The notes under the pieces: model-generated
What the model saw: the letters and a program-made list of their open reading frames with translations, nothing else
Told to the model about the DNA's origin: nothing
The model's database searches: none
Shown here: piece after piece, positions 1 to 9,524 of the stretch
How positions within the stretch are numbered: the stretch's first letter is position 1
Layout of the letters: each line of letters begins with the position of its first letter
Translations under genes and position numbers: made by a program
NCBI RefSeq assembly: GCF_000427645.1
Contig: NZ_ATYK01000004.1
Coordinates: 1 to 64,000 of the forward strand
Direction: 5' to 3'
DNA from: Sphingomonas phyllosphaerae FA2
GTDB lineage: Bacteria; Pseudomonadota; Alphaproteobacteria; Sphingomonadales; Sphingomonadaceae
DNA length: 64,000 nucleotides

Positions 1-558
1 CAGGCACCAACACCTTCACTGGGCGCACGATCATCGCGCAGGACGCGACGCTGGGTCTGGCCGGCGACGGCAGCCTCGCCACCTCGAGCGGCGTCACCGC
101 CAACGGTACGTTCGACATCGTGCCGCATAATGGCGGCGCGTCGATCCGCACCCTCGATGGCACCGGCAATGTTGCGCTGGGCACCAACGGCCTGATCCTC
201 ACCAACGCGGCGGACCGCTTCGACGGCACGATCGCGGGCACCGGCGGTGTGACGGTCGCAGGTGGCAACCAGCAGCTCGCAGGCACCAACACCTTCACTG
301 GGCGCACGATCATCGCGCAGGACGCGACGCTGGGTCTGGCCGGCGACGGCAGCCTCGCCACCTCGAGCGGCGTCACCGCCAACGGCACGTTCGACATTGC
401 CCCGCATAATGGCGGCGCGTCGATCCGCACCCTCGATGGCACCGGCAATGTTGCGCTGGGCACCAACGGCCTCGTCCTGACCGACGCCGCCGACCGCTTC
501 GACGGCACGATCGCGGGTACCGGTGGCGTGACGGTTGCGGGCGGGCGGCAGCAGTTGG
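1..558 (+). repeat. 279-bp in-frame tandem repeat in the autotransporter passenger
   Basis: Bases 1-279 and 280-558 are nearly identical; each starts CAGGCACCAACACC and encodes the same 93-residue unit. A diverged third unit begins at 559 (CCGGTACCAACACC). The first visible unit starts at the window edge, so further copies may lie upstream. The period is an exact multiple of three, so changes in copy number would keep the frame. Confidence 0.9.
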
Positions 559-3275
559 CCGGTACCAACACCTACACGGGTGGCACGACCGTCGCGCGGG
601 GGGCGGAACTGGCGGTCAGCGGCGGCAACGCGTTGGCGGACAATGGTCCGCTACGTAACGACGGCACGCTCGACCTCCTGTCGTCCGAGCAGGTCGGACC
701 GATCAGCGGCAACGGCACAATCCGTCTGACGGGCGGCACGCTGGGCACCCGCAACGACGGCGACACGCTTTATGCCGGCACGATCACCGGCACCGGCGGC
801 TTGACCAAGACCGGGAGCGGGATCCTTGCGCTGAGCGGCGACAACGACATGACCGGCGGCCTGACGATCGCGGAAGGTACCGTGGCAGTCGCGCGGGCCG
901 CGAACCTGGGCAATGGACCGATCACGATCGATGCGGCCACGCTGGCGACGGCGGGGAACCTATCGACGGGCAATGCGGTCGTGCTGACCGATGCCACCAG
1001 CGGCATCGACACGCTGGGTCATGACGTGACGCTGACCGGGGCCGTGTCCGGCGACGGTACGCTCAACAAGCTGGGCAACGGCACGTTGACGCTGACGGGG
1101 GTCAATTCGCAGAACGGCATCAACGTGCGCGGCGGCACGCTTGCCTTCAGCTCGGACGCCGCGCTCGGCAAGGCCGGCAGCGTCGTCACGATCGAAGACA
1201 ACACCACGCTGCGCACGCTGGCCGACATGACGATCGCGCATGCGATCCAGGTCCAGAACACCAAGCTGGCCGCGTTCGACACGGGCGCGCACGACATCAC
1301 GGTGTCGGGCAACATCCTGGGCTCGGGCATCGTGCAGAAGACGGGTTCGGGCACGCTGACGCTGACCGGCACGAACAGCCAAGTCGTGATCGACGTTCTG
1401 GGCGGGCGTCTGCTGGCAACCCAGCAGTCGGCGATCGGTGCGGCGGGTGGCGACATCTATTTGCGCAAGGACAGCCGCTTCTCCGCGGGTGCTGACATGG
1501 CGATTACCCAGAATGTCCATGTCACCGGCACGAACGCGGTGATGGATACCGGCGACAGCATCGTTCGCCTGACGGGAACGCTCGACGGCGATCAGTGCCT
1601 GATCAAGCAGGGTGCCGGGCAACTCAACCTGCTCGCCGCCGCCAGCAATGCGATCGGTGCCTGTGTCCAGCAGGGGACGCTGAGCTTCAACAACAGCTTC
1701 GCCGGCAACGTGTGGGTAGATAAGGACGGCACCGCCGGCGGTTCCGGCGCGATCAACGGCAGCATGGAAGTGCGCGGCACGCTGGCCCCCGGCAACTCGC
1801 CGGGTCGCCTGGTGGTGTCGGGCAGCGTCACGCAGTTCGCAGGCAGCACGTTCGCCGTCGACGTCGATGGCGCGACCGCGGGCCTGGGTGCCGGCCATTA
1901 CGACACGTTGGTGCTCAACGGGGCGGGCAGCGTCTATACCGCGGCGGGCACGATCGCACCAAAGCTGCGCGGGATCACCGGTGATGCCAGCAACAGCTAC
2001 ACCCCGGCGATTGGCCAGACCTTCACCGTGGTCACGGCGCAGGGCGGTGTCACCGGCAGCTACACCGGCCTGACGCAGCCGAGCGCGGGGCTGGCGCCCA
2101 ACAGCCGCTTCGACGTGCTGTACGCCCCCAATGCCGTGGTGCTGACGGTGACGGCGGCCAGCTACGCCCGACTGTTCGACGGGACCAACGGCAACGCGGC
2201 CAGCGTCGGTGCCGCGGTCGACAGCTTCCGCGGCGCGGCCGGTGTCCGCGACACCAGCGGCAAGGGCACGTTCGCGACCGGCCTGATGGCCCTGTCGCCC
2301 GAACAGCTCGGCCGGACGCTCAGCCAGAGCTCGGGCGAGATCTACGCCGATGCGATGGACGCAGTGGTGCAGAGCAGCCGCCTGACGCGTACCAGCGTGT
2401 CGGATCACCTGCTCGACACCGCCGTGAGCGGACTGACCGGCAGCGACACGCCGATCAGCCAGCGCTTGTGGGGCACGATTGCCGGCGCGACGCAGCAGAT
2501 CGATGGCGACGGCTTCGGCCAAGGCTATCGCGGCACCGGCACCACGATGACGGTCGGTATCGACAAGAGCGTCTCGGACGGGGCGATGATCGGCGGCGGT
2601 GTTTCCTACGCCCGCTCCAACGCCTCGGCGAACGGGCTCGGTCAGGCGCGGATGAACAGCTACCAGTTGCTCGCATACGCGCAGTGGCAGGGTGACGGCA
2701 TCTACGCCAATGCGATCGTCTCCAGCGGGATCGATCGCTACAAGGTGTCGCGTGCGGTTCAGTTGTCGAACGATACGGCGCGGTTGTCGGCCACGCCGCG
2801 CGGCGCCTCGATCGGCGGCGATCTGGAGATCGGCGCGCCGGTCCGGCTCGGTCGCCTCGATCTGACCCCCGCGATCGGTCTGGCCTATGACCGGCTCGAT
2901 CGCCGCGCGCTCGACGAGCGTGGCGATGCGATCACCGCGCTTTCGACCGGGACCGATCGCCGCGAGGCGTTCCAGCTACGCAGCGGCGCACGCCTGTCGA
3001 CCAGCTTCGACCTGGGCGGGGCGCAGGTGCGGCCCTATGCCTCGGCCTTTGCGGTTCGGGAACTGGCCGATGCGTACAGCACGATCGATCCCACGCTGTA
3101 CGGCCAGCGCTTCTCGGTGCGCGCCGCCAATGCCGGCGATACCGCGTTCCGCGGTGCGGTCGGCGTCGACGTCGCGGTGACGCCGGCGGTCAGCCTGCGG
3201 GCGAGCTATCGCTACGGCGATGCGGCCAATGCGCAGAGCAACACCTATGCCGGCGGGATCAGCGTTCGCTGGTAA
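1..3275 (+). CDS. Autotransporter, C-terminal part (5' end outside window)
   Basis: Outer-membrane autotransporter whose reading frame is already open at base 3, so the N-terminus and signal peptide lie upstream of the window. Roughly the first 700 visible residues are Gly/Thr/Asn-rich passenger, with repeated blocks such as GTNTFTG, LTGTNSQ and GTLTLTG typical of passenger-associated beta-helix strands. The last 280 or so residues (from about base 2430) form an autotransporter beta-barrel with alternating hydrophobic strands, and the protein ends in an aromatic residue (ISVRW), as BAM substrates do. A GTG at 120 could be mistaken for a start, but the repeat pattern runs straight through it. 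The passenger probably acts in adhesion; its ligand cannot be told. The family call is secure, the function is inferred. Confidence 0.9.
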   Translation, partial: GTNTFTGRTIIAQDATLGLAGDGSLATSSGVTANGTFDIVPHNGGASIRTLDGTGNVALGTNGLILTNAADRFDGTIAGTGGVTVAGGNQQLAGTNTFTGRTIIAQDATLGLAGDGSLATSSGVTANGTFDIAPHNGGASIRTLDGTGNVALGTNGLVLTDAADRFDGTIAGTGGVTVAGGRQQLAGTNTYTGGTTVARGAELAVSGGNALADNGPLRNDGTLDLLSSEQVGPISGNGTIRLTGGTLGTRNDGDTLYAGTITGTGGLTKTGSGILALSGDNDMTGGLTIAEGTVAVARAANLGNGPITIDAATLATAGNLSTGNAVVLTDATSGIDTLGHDVTLTGAVSGDGTLNKLGNGTLTLTGVNSQNGINVRGGTLAFSSDAALGKAGSVVTIEDNTTLRTLADMTIAHAIQVQNTKLAAFDTGAHDITVSGNILGSGIVQKTGSGTLTLTGTNSQVVIDVLGGRLLATQQSAIGAAGGDIYLRKDSRFSAGADMAITQNVHVTGTNAVMDTGDSIVRLTGTLDGDQCLIKQGAGQLNLLAAASNAIGACVQQGTLSFNNSFAGNVWVDKDGTAGGSGAINGSMEVRGTLAPGNSPGRLVVSGSVTQFAGSTFAVDVDGATAGLGAGHYDTLVLNGAGSVYTAAGTIAPKLRGITGDASNSYTPAIGQTFTVVTAQGGVTGSYTGLTQPSAGLAPNSRFDVLYAPNAVVLTVTAASYARLFDGTNGNAASVGAAVDSFRGAAGVRDTSGKGTFATGLMALSPEQLGRTLSQSSGEIYADAMDAVVQSSRLTRTSVSDHLLDTAVSGLTGSDTPISQRLWGTIAGATQQIDGDGFGQGYRGTGTTMTVGIDKSVSDGAMIGGGVSYARSNASANGLGQARMNSYQLLAYAQWQGDGIYANAIVSSGIDRYKVSRAVQLSNDTARLSATPRGASIGGDLEIGAPVRLGRLDLTPAIGLAYDRLDRRALDERGDAITALSTGTDRREAFQLRSGARLSTSFDLGGAQVRPYASAFAVRELADAYSTIDPTLYGQRFSVRAANAGDTAFRGAVGVDVAVTPAVSLRASYRYGDAANAQSNTYAGGISVRW

Positions 3276-3282
3276 CCGATGC

Positions 3283-3310
3283 CCCGGCCGTCCATGATCG
3301 GGCGGCCGGG
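3283..3310 (+). terminator. Hairpin after the autotransporter gene
   Basis: An 8-bp GC stem (CCCGGCCG at 3283-3290 with CGGCCGGG at 3303-3310) begins eight bases after the autotransporter stop. No clear U-run follows, so it is only a candidate terminator. Confidence 0.4.
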
Positions 3311-3333
3311 CCATCCCCGGTAAGAAGAGACGG

Positions 3334-3900
3334 ATGAAGACGATGATCGACAAGGTTGCGGCACTGGCGCTGACGGTGGCGATGCTCGCCACGACACCCG
3401 CGGTCGCCGGACAGGCCGAGGCAGCGCCGAAGGTCTACGGCTCGGACCGCAATTTCGAGGCGTGGAACCTGCATTGCGAGACGCGCACCGATGCCAAGCC
3501 GCACGTCCGTATCTGCGGCCTGATGTCGACGGTCACGCTGAAGAACGATGCCGGCGCGTCCGCGGTGGCGCTGAAGCTGATGCTTCGCTCCGTTCCCGGC
3601 GAGACGGGGCGGCAATTGTCGGTCGATGTGCCGATCAGCGCGTGGTTGCCGGAAGGCGTCCGGTTGACCCATGCGGGCAAGGAACTGGTGCGGCTGCCCT
3701 TCGTGGCCTGTCGCCCCGACAGCTGTCAGGCCGGGGCGGTGCTGAGCCCCGACCAGCTCGCCGCGCTTGGTGCGATCGCCGATCAGGCAGATGCGACCTA
3801 CCAGCTTCAGACCCGCAAGACGGTAACACTCACCTTCTCGATGCGAGGTTTCGCCGGGGGCGCGGCGGCGCTGGAAAAGAGCTTGAGCGAGGGCGTTTGA
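3334..3900 (+). CDS. IalB-like secreted protein
   Basis: A 188-residue protein with an N-terminal signal peptide (hydrophobic run at about residues 8-24, cleavage near AVAGQA). The mature part has the invasion-associated locus B pattern: an early W-x-L-x-C (WNLHC), a second Cys in VRICG, a central beta-rich stretch, LPF followed by a C-x4-C pair (ACRPDSC), and a C-terminal MRGF..A...L segment. IalB proteins are small periplasmic or envelope proteins of alphaproteobacteria, named from Bartonella, with no settled biochemical role. The gene stands alone between the autotransporter and an opposing gene. A purine-rich stretch (AAGAGACGG) precedes the ATG. Confidence 0.75.
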   Translation: MKTMIDKVAALALTVAMLATTPAVAGQAEAAPKVYGSDRNFEAWNLHCETRTDAKPHVRICGLMSTVTLKNDAGASAVALKLMLRSVPGETGRQLSVDVPISAWLPEGVRLTHAGKELVRLPFVACRPDSCQAGAVLSPDQLAALGAIADQADATYQLQTRKTVTLTFSMRGFAGGAAALEKSLSEGV

Positions 3901-3927
3901 AGCCTCGCCGGGCGGCATCGTAGAACG

Positions 3928-5697
3928 CTAGAACACCACGTCGAACGCGACGCTCAGCCGTTCTCCGCGCGCGAACGGGCGGGTGCCGTGGAACAGATAG
4001 CTGGGGAACAGCGCCAGCCGCCCCGGTCGCGGTGCGATCGTCGTCAGCGGCTCCAGCGCGAGACCGAGGGCATCGGGCGGACAGCCGAGTTCCAGCCATC
4101 CCTCGCGATCGCCCTCGTCCAGCCCGTCGGGCAGCGCGACGTACATCGCCGAGCTGAGCACGCCCGCGGTATGGATATGGCTGACGTGGAAGCCCGCATC
4201 GGTCAGCCGCACCGACCACGACCCCGCGAGCTTCGGTGTCGCGTCGCGGTACCTCAGCAGCGGGTGCGCGGCGTCACGTGGCGGCAGTGCGGCGAGATGC
4301 GCGGCGATCGCCTCGTGCAACCGCGCGCGCAATGCCCGCAACGCCGGCTCGGTGCGTTCCAGCAATCGTCCGCGCGTCTGCGTGCCGGTGCGCAGCGACT
4401 GGCCAATCGGATGTGCACGCGCACGGTGCAGCGAACGGAGCAGCGTCGCGAGTTCGTCCAGCGTCGTAGCCGATAATTCGAGGTCGATCGCCGCGATCAG
4501 CCCCGCTTGTCCGCTCAGCCATGCGTGGCGCGCGTCTCCGGTCAGCCGCCATGCCAGATCGCGATACGCCCACGCCGCGACATCGTCGGGCGCGGTCGCC
4601 AACCGTTCGTCGAGCAAGCTGGCCGCGCGCGTCGGGTCGCCCGCGGCCAGCGCGCGTCGCGCCGCCGGCACCGCCGCCTCGGAATGCCCCGCCACGCGCG
4701 CCAGAGCCGCATCGGCGCGCGCGCCGTCGCGCGCCTCGACCGCGATCGTCGCCTCGGCGAGCCATAGTTCAGGCGTATCGGGCAGGTCGGCACGCGCCGC
4801 TGCGATCGCCGCGAGCGCCTCGCTATGCCGTTCGGCGCGCGCCAGCGTCCGCCAGTGCGACAGATGCAGCGCCAGATCGCGCGGGCGTTGCGTCAGCGCG
4901 GCGCGATAGCCCGTGGTCAGCAGCGCCCCCTCCCCTGCCTCGGAACGCATCCGCGCCAGTTCCTCCTGCGCCTCGATCCAGTCGGGGAATTGCGCGACCG
5001 CATTGGCGAGCAGCGCCGCGCCTTTCGGATCGCCCTCCGCCTCCAGCGCATTGGCCAGCCCCAGCAGCACATCGCGGTCCCCTGCCCCGGCTGCGATGCA
5101 GCGCTGGAACAATGCCGCCGCGTCGGCCTCGCCGCGCTCCAGCGCCACCCGCGCCCGGCCATACAGGCTCACCGCGCGCGTCGGCTGAAGCGCCAGCGCG
5201 CGGTCGAACGCTGCCGCGGCATCGTCGAGCCGCCCCATGGCGCGCAGCACGATCGCGCGCTGGCTGTGCGCGGCGGCATGGTCGGGGTGGGTGCGCAGCA
5301 CGTCGTCGAGCGCCGCCAGCGCCTCCGCTTGGCGCCCCAGCCGGTGCAGCACCACCGCGCGATGGTAGCGCGCCTCGACGAACGCCGCGCCCCCGAACCG
5401 CACCGCCGCTTCATAATGGTCGAGCGCACGGTGGAGCGCGCCGCTGTCGAGCAGCAGGTTGGCGTAATTGTTGTGCACCTGCGCGTCGCGAGGTGCCCCG
5501 GCCAGCGCGCGCCGGAACAATGCGTCGGCGCGCGCCGCATCGCCGCGCCGCCGCGCGACCAGCGCCAGCAGGTGGCAGGCCGCGGGCTGCTCGCCCTGCG
5601 TCGCGATCAGTTGCGTCAGGTCGCGGTCGGCGTCCTCCAGCCGTCCGGCGCGGAAGGCGGCTTCGGCACGGGCGAGGAGCGGCAAGCTGTTCGACAT
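3928..5697 (-). CDS. TPR protein with C-terminal 2OG-Fe(II) oxygenase domain
   Basis: 589 residues starting MSNSLPLL. The reading frame stays open for another 250 codons upstream, but that part lies antisense to the next oxygenase gene and is not protein-like. Residues about 5-400 are Ala/Leu/Arg-rich helical tetratricopeptide repeats (for example AACHLLALVARRRGDAARAD). The last 100 residues match the 2OG-Fe(II) oxygenase family that follows TPRs in alphaproteobacteria: SWSVRL, then HIH at 507-509, GWLELG, LFPSYLFHGT with His570, and a late Arg (about 580) that would bind 2-oxoglutarate. The domain probably hydroxylates a protein or peptide, with the TPRs choosing the partner; the substrate is unknown. 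It is divergent from two further oxygenases, separated by only 84 bp. Confidence 0.85.
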   Translation of the reverse strand: MSNSLPLLARAEAAFRAGRLEDADRDLTQLIATQGEQPAACHLLALVARRRGDAARADALFRRALAGAPRDAQVHNNYANLLLDSGALHRALDHYEAAVRFGGAAFVEARYHRAVVLHRLGRQAEALAALDDVLRTHPDHAAAHSQRAIVLRAMGRLDDAAAAFDRALALQPTRAVSLYGRARVALERGEADAAALFQRCIAAGAGDRDVLLGLANALEAEGDPKGAALLANAVAQFPDWIEAQEELARMRSEAGEGALLTTGYRAALTQRPRDLALHLSHWRTLARAERHSEALAAIAAARADLPDTPELWLAEATIAVEARDGARADAALARVAGHSEAAVPAARRALAAGDPTRAASLLDERLATAPDDVAAWAYRDLAWRLTGDARHAWLSGQAGLIAAIDLELSATTLDELATLLRSLHRARAHPIGQSLRTGTQTRGRLLERTEPALRALRARLHEAIAAHLAALPPRDAAHPLLRYRDATPKLAGSWSVRLTDAGFHVSHIHTAGVLSSAMYVALPDGLDEGDREGWLELGCPPDALGLALEPLTTIAPRPGRLALFPSYLFHGTRPFARGERLSVAFDVVF

Positions 5698-5781
5698 CGG
5701 GGTAAGATTGCACGCGCGACCGCCGCCCTGTCCATGCCCCTGCCCTTGATCGCATCGCCGGTGTCGGGAAAGATGCGGGGG

Positions 5782-6519
5782 ATGACCGCCCCTCTGCCCC
5801 TGTTCGATCTCAACCCCGCGCTGGATGCGTCGGCGCTGGCGGTGCAATTCGCCGCGACCCGCCGTCTTCAGATCCGCGACCTGCTGACCGAGCGCTCGGC
5901 CGAGGTGCTCGCCGAGGTCGTGCAGCGCCAGACCCCCTATGGCTTGGCATGGCGCGAGGCGGGCGCCGCGCCGCAGTCGCTGCGCGCCGAGGCAATCCGG
6001 TCGCTCGCCCCGGCGCGCGCCAACGAGATGTGGCAGGGTGCGGCGGGCGCGGTCGGGCGCGGCGACTATGGCTTCGTCTATGCGCAATATCCGATGCTGG
6101 ATGCCTATCTGCAACGCTGGGTACCGGGGCATCCGCTCGAGCTGCTGCTCGAACACATAAACGCGCCCGCCTTCCTCGACTTCATCCGCGCGGTCACCGG
6201 CATTCCCGAGCTGATCAAGGCCGATGCGCAGGCGACCCTGTTCGCGCCCAATCATTTCCTGGCGGTCCACGACGATCGCGGCACGAACGACGAGGCGCGG
6301 CGGGTCGCCTATGTGCTGGGCCTGTCGCGTGACTGGCGGCCCGATTGGGGCGGCTATCTGACCTTCCTCGACGACGACGACGACATCATCGCCGGCTATC
6401 GCCCGCGCTTCAACAGCCTGAACATCTTCGAGGTGCCGCAGCGCCATAACGTCACGTTCGTCCCGCCGTTCGCGCCGGTCGGGCGCTTCGCGGTGACCGG
6501 CTGGTTCCGCGACCGATGA
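5782..6519 (+). CDS. 2OG-Fe(II) oxygenase (first of a tandem pair)
   Basis: 245 residues. The catalytic set is visible: proximal His163-x-Asp165 (VHDD), distal His222 (QRHNV) and 2OG-binding Arg235 (GRFAVTGW). The fold resembles the SM-20/prolyl-hydroxylase-like group (2OG-FeII_Oxy). A second in-frame ATG lies nine bases upstream at 5773; I prefer 5782. The stop overlaps the next start as ATGA, so the two genes are translationally coupled. The partner is a paralogue with the same opening pattern (LNPALD...). Neighbouring genes suggest a small protein-modification module, but no substrate gene is recognisable. Confidence 0.85.
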   Translation: MTAPLPLFDLNPALDASALAVQFAATRRLQIRDLLTERSAEVLAEVVQRQTPYGLAWREAGAAPQSLRAEAIRSLAPARANEMWQGAAGAVGRGDYGFVYAQYPMLDAYLQRWVPGHPLELLLEHINAPAFLDFIRAVTGIPELIKADAQATLFAPNHFLAVHDDRGTNDEARRVAYVLGLSRDWRPDWGGYLTFLDDDDDIIAGYRPRFNSLNIFEVPQRHNVTFVPPFAPVGRFAVTGWFRDR

Positions 6520-7250
6520 TTGACTCCGCGACGCTGGCGCTGAACCCGGCGCTCGACTGGGATGCGTTGCGCGCGCGCTTTGCGGCGGACGGGCGCGTAC
6601 GAATCCGCGACCTGCTGGCGGGCGACGCCGCCGAGCGGCTTCACGCCGCGCTGCGCGGGCGTGACGACTGGCGACAGGTCATCAACAGCGGCGATAAGGT
6701 GTTCGAGCTGGATCGCGCCACGCGCGCGGCGATGGCGCCTGCGCAAGCCGCCGCGCTCGACGAGGCGGTGCGCAACGGCGCGCGGCACGGCTTCCAATAT
6801 CGCTACGAAACGCTGCGGCTGAGCGACGGCGATGGCGACGGTCCGGCCGGCGACCCGGCGCTGTCACCTTTCACGCGCTGGCTGTCGGAAGGCCCCGCGC
6901 GTGCGGCGCTCCGCCGTCTGGTCGGCGCGCCCGACATCGCCTTTGCCGACGGACAGGCGACCGCTTATGCGCCCGGCGATTTCCTGACCGGGCATACCGA
7001 CGCGGTCCCCGGCAAGGCGCGCCGTGCGGCCTATGTGCTGGGGCTCAACCCCGAATGGCGGGTTGAATGGGGCGGGCTGCTGCTGTTCCACGGCGACGAC
7101 GGGTGGGTGACCGGCGTCGCCCCCGGTTTCAACACGCTCGACGTCTTCGCGGTGCCGCAGGTCCACAGCGTCTCGCGCGTCGCACCCGAGGCCCCGTATC
7201 GCCGCTATGCGATCACCGGCTGGCTGCGGGGCGCGCGAACGCCCGGCTGA
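6516..7250 (+). CDS. 2OG-Fe(II) oxygenase (second of a tandem pair)
   Basis: 244 residues, starting inside the stop codon of the preceding gene (4-bp overlap). Visible active-site residues are His160-x-Asp162 (GHTD), His217 (QVHSV) and Arg230 (RRYAITGW). The segments YVLGLNPEWRVEWGG and FNTLDVFAVPQ closely match the neighbour's YVLGLSRDWRPDWGG and FNSLNIFEVPQ, so the pair arose by duplication. Both copies keep the complete iron and 2OG ligands, so both are probably active, perhaps on different sites or as a heteromer. Confidence 0.85.
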   Translation: MIDSATLALNPALDWDALRARFAADGRVRIRDLLAGDAAERLHAALRGRDDWRQVINSGDKVFELDRATRAAMAPAQAAALDEAVRNGARHGFQYRYETLRLSDGDGDGPAGDPALSPFTRWLSEGPARAALRRLVGAPDIAFADGQATAYAPGDFLTGHTDAVPGKARRAAYVLGLNPEWRVEWGGLLLFHGDDGWVTGVAPGFNTLDVFAVPQVHSVSRVAPEAPYRRYAITGWLRGARTPG

Positions 7251-7421
7251 CAGGTCGACGGTCATACCTGTCGACACGTCTGCGGTGACGAGCGCGGTCG
7301 ATCGAAGCGGAAACATCACCCGGCGCGGCTCCGCGGTAATCCCTCGAAGCGCCGCACGCACACTGGCGCTGCCGCTGCCGGGATGCGATGCAGGGGTAAC
7401 GATACAGGCGGGAGGATCGAC

Positions 7422-9524
7422 ATGGCAGCGGCGACGGTGACGGCGCATCGACGGCTCACCCCGCAAACCCCGCGCGAGTGGTTGCTGTGGGGCGCGATCA
7501 CCTTGCTCGGCGCGGGAGCGCTCGGCGTCGTTGCGCTCCACCGGGGCGAGCCGGTCAACGCGTTGTGGATCGTTACCGCCGCGCTGTGTACCTATCTCGT
7601 CGCCTACCGCTTCTACGCCTTGTTCATCGCCACCCGCGTCGCGCAGGTCGACCCCACGCGCGCCACCCCGGCGCAGCGGCGTGCCGACGGGCTCGACTTC
7701 GTCCCGACCGACCGCAACGTGCTGTTCGGGCATCACTTCGCCGCGATCGCGGGTGCCGGGCCGCTGGTCGGGCCGGTGCTCGCGGCGCAGATGGGCTATC
7801 TCCCCGGCACGCTCTGGCTGCTGGTCGGAGTGGTGTTCGCGGGCGCGGTGCAGGATTTCCTGATCCTGTTCTGCTCGACGCGCCGCGACGCGCGCTCGCT
7901 CGGCGACATGATCCGCACCGAAATGGGGCGCGTCCCCGGCACGATCGCGCTCATCGGGGTGCTCGCGATCATGGTCATTCTGCTCGCGGTGCTGGCGCTG
8001 GTCGTCGTCAAGGCGCTCGCCGACAGCCCGTGGGGGACCTTCACCGTCGCCGCGACGATCCCGATCGCCTTGTTCATGGGCCTCTACGGCCGCTTCCTCC
8101 GCCCCGGCCGGATCGCCGAAATGTCGGGGATCGGCTTCGTATTGCTGATGGCCGCGATCTTCGGCGGGCAGCAGGTTGCCGCCTCCCCTGCCCTCGCGCC
8201 ATTGTTCACGCTGACCGGGCCGACGCTCGCGCTCGCGCTGATGGCGTACGGCTTCATCGCCTCGGTGGTGCCGGTGTGGCTGCTGCTCGCGCCGCGCGAC
8301 TATCTGTCGACCTTCCTCAAGATCGGGGTGATCGCGGGGCTCGCGCTCGGCATCCTGATCGTCCGGCCCACGCTGCAGATGCCCGCGGTGACGCATTTCA
8401 TCGACGGCACCGGCCCGGCGTTCGCGGGCGCGCTGTTCCCGTTCCTGTTTATTACGATCGCGTGCGGCGCGGTGTCCGGCTTCCACGCGCTGATCGCCAG
8501 CGGCACCACGCCCAAGATGATCGCGACCGAAGGCGACCTGCGCTTCATCGGTTACGGCGCGATGCTGACCGAAAGCTTCGTCGCGGTGATGGCGCTGATC
8601 GCGGCGTGCGTGCTCGACCCGGCGGTCTATTTCGCGATGAACGCGCCAGCCGCGCTGATCGGCACCGATGTCGCCAGCGCCGCGCAGGCGATCGGCCAAT
8701 GGGGCTTCCAGATCCAGCCCGAGGCGCTGACCCAGATCGCGCGCGACGTCGGCGAGGGCACGATCCTGAGCCGCGCGGGCGGCGCGCCGACGCTGGCGGT
8801 GGGGATGGCGCACATCCTCAGCCGCGTGATCGGCGGGCAAGCGCTGATGGCCTTCTGGTACCATTTTGCGATCCTGTTCGAGGCGTTGTTCATCCTCACC
8901 ACCGTCGACGCCGGCACGCGCGTGGCGCGCTTCATGATCCAGGACCTGCTCGGCAGCGTCATCCCGGCGATGCGCGCGACCGAGAAGCTCGCGCCGAACC
9001 TGATCGCGACCGCGCTGGCGGTCGGGGCGTGGGGCTGGTTCCTGTATCAAGGCGTCACCGATCCGCTCGGCGGCATCAACACGTTGTGGCCGCTGTTCGG
9101 TATCTCGAACCAGATGCTGGCGGCGATCGCGCTGACGCTGGCGACCGTGATCCTGTTCCGCATGAAGCGGCAACGCTACGCATGGGTGACGATCGCGCCG
9201 ACGATCTGGCTGCTGATCTGCACGCTGACCGCGGGGTGGCAGAAGCTGTTCCACCCCGATTCGCGGATCGGCTTCCTGTCGCACGCCGACAAGTTCGCGA
9301 TCGCGCTGCGCGAGGGCCGGCTGCTCGCCCCGGCGAAGACCCCCGCCGACATGGCGCGGATCGTCTTCAACGACCGCGTCGACGCCGCGGTGTGCGCGTT
9401 CTTCGTCGTGCTGGTGCTGGCGATCGTGGTCTACGGGGTGGCGGTGGCGCGGCGTGCGCTGGCCAGCGACCGCCCGACCGCACAGGAAATCGGGCAGGAG
9501 GCTGGCGATGTCGTGGTGGCGTAA
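7422..9524 (+). CDS. cstA: Carbon starvation protein CstA (peptide/pyruvate transporter)
   Basis: 700 residues. An ATG 39 bases further upstream is in frame, but GGGAGG at 7411-7416 lies the right distance before 7422. Around 16-18 hydrophobic membrane segments are visible. Family hallmarks are the early FVPTDRNVLFGHHFAAIAGA stretch, GPVLAAQMGYLPG, GAVQDF, SGFHALIASGTTPKM, and a late FGISNQMLAAIALT. CstA/BtsT proteins sit in the inner membrane and take up peptides or pyruvate during carbon limitation. A short C-terminal cytoplasmic tail overlaps the start of the next small gene by 17 bp, the usual cstA-ybdD arrangement. Confidence 0.95.
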   Translation: MAAATVTAHRRLTPQTPREWLLWGAITLLGAGALGVVALHRGEPVNALWIVTAALCTYLVAYRFYALFIATRVAQVDPTRATPAQRRADGLDFVPTDRNVLFGHHFAAIAGAGPLVGPVLAAQMGYLPGTLWLLVGVVFAGAVQDFLILFCSTRRDARSLGDMIRTEMGRVPGTIALIGVLAIMVILLAVLALVVVKALADSPWGTFTVAATIPIALFMGLYGRFLRPGRIAEMSGIGFVLLMAAIFGGQQVAASPALAPLFTLTGPTLALALMAYGFIASVVPVWLLLAPRDYLSTFLKIGVIAGLALGILIVRPTLQMPAVTHFIDGTGPAFAGALFPFLFITIACGAVSGFHALIASGTTPKMIATEGDLRFIGYGAMLTESFVAVMALIAACVLDPAVYFAMNAPAALIGTDVASAAQAIGQWGFQIQPEALTQIARDVGEGTILSRAGGAPTLAVGMAHILSRVIGGQALMAFWYHFAILFEALFILTTVDAGTRVARFMIQDLLGSVIPAMRATEKLAPNLIATALAVGAWGWFLYQGVTDPLGGINTLWPLFGISNQMLAAIALTLATVILFRMKRQRYAWVTIAPTIWLLICTLTAGWQKLFHPDSRIGFLSHADKFAIALREGRLLAPAKTPADMARIVFNDRVDAAVCAFFVVLVLAIVVYGVAVARRALASDRPTAQEIGQEAGDVVVA

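Noticed and set aside
960..2522. 520-residue minus-strand open frame inside the autotransporter
   Set aside because: It is the antisense shadow of the repeat-rich passenger in GC-rich DNA; it has no domain and no ribosome site.
5698..6447. N-terminal extension of the TPR-oxygenase to 839 residues
   Set aside because: The extra 250 codons are antisense to the next oxygenase gene, lack TPR pattern, and the MSNSLPLL start fits the family.
6864..9284. 806-residue minus-strand open frame across cstA
   Set aside because: Its product is a highly charged Arg/Asp/His-rich chain typical of the antisense of a membrane protein gene.
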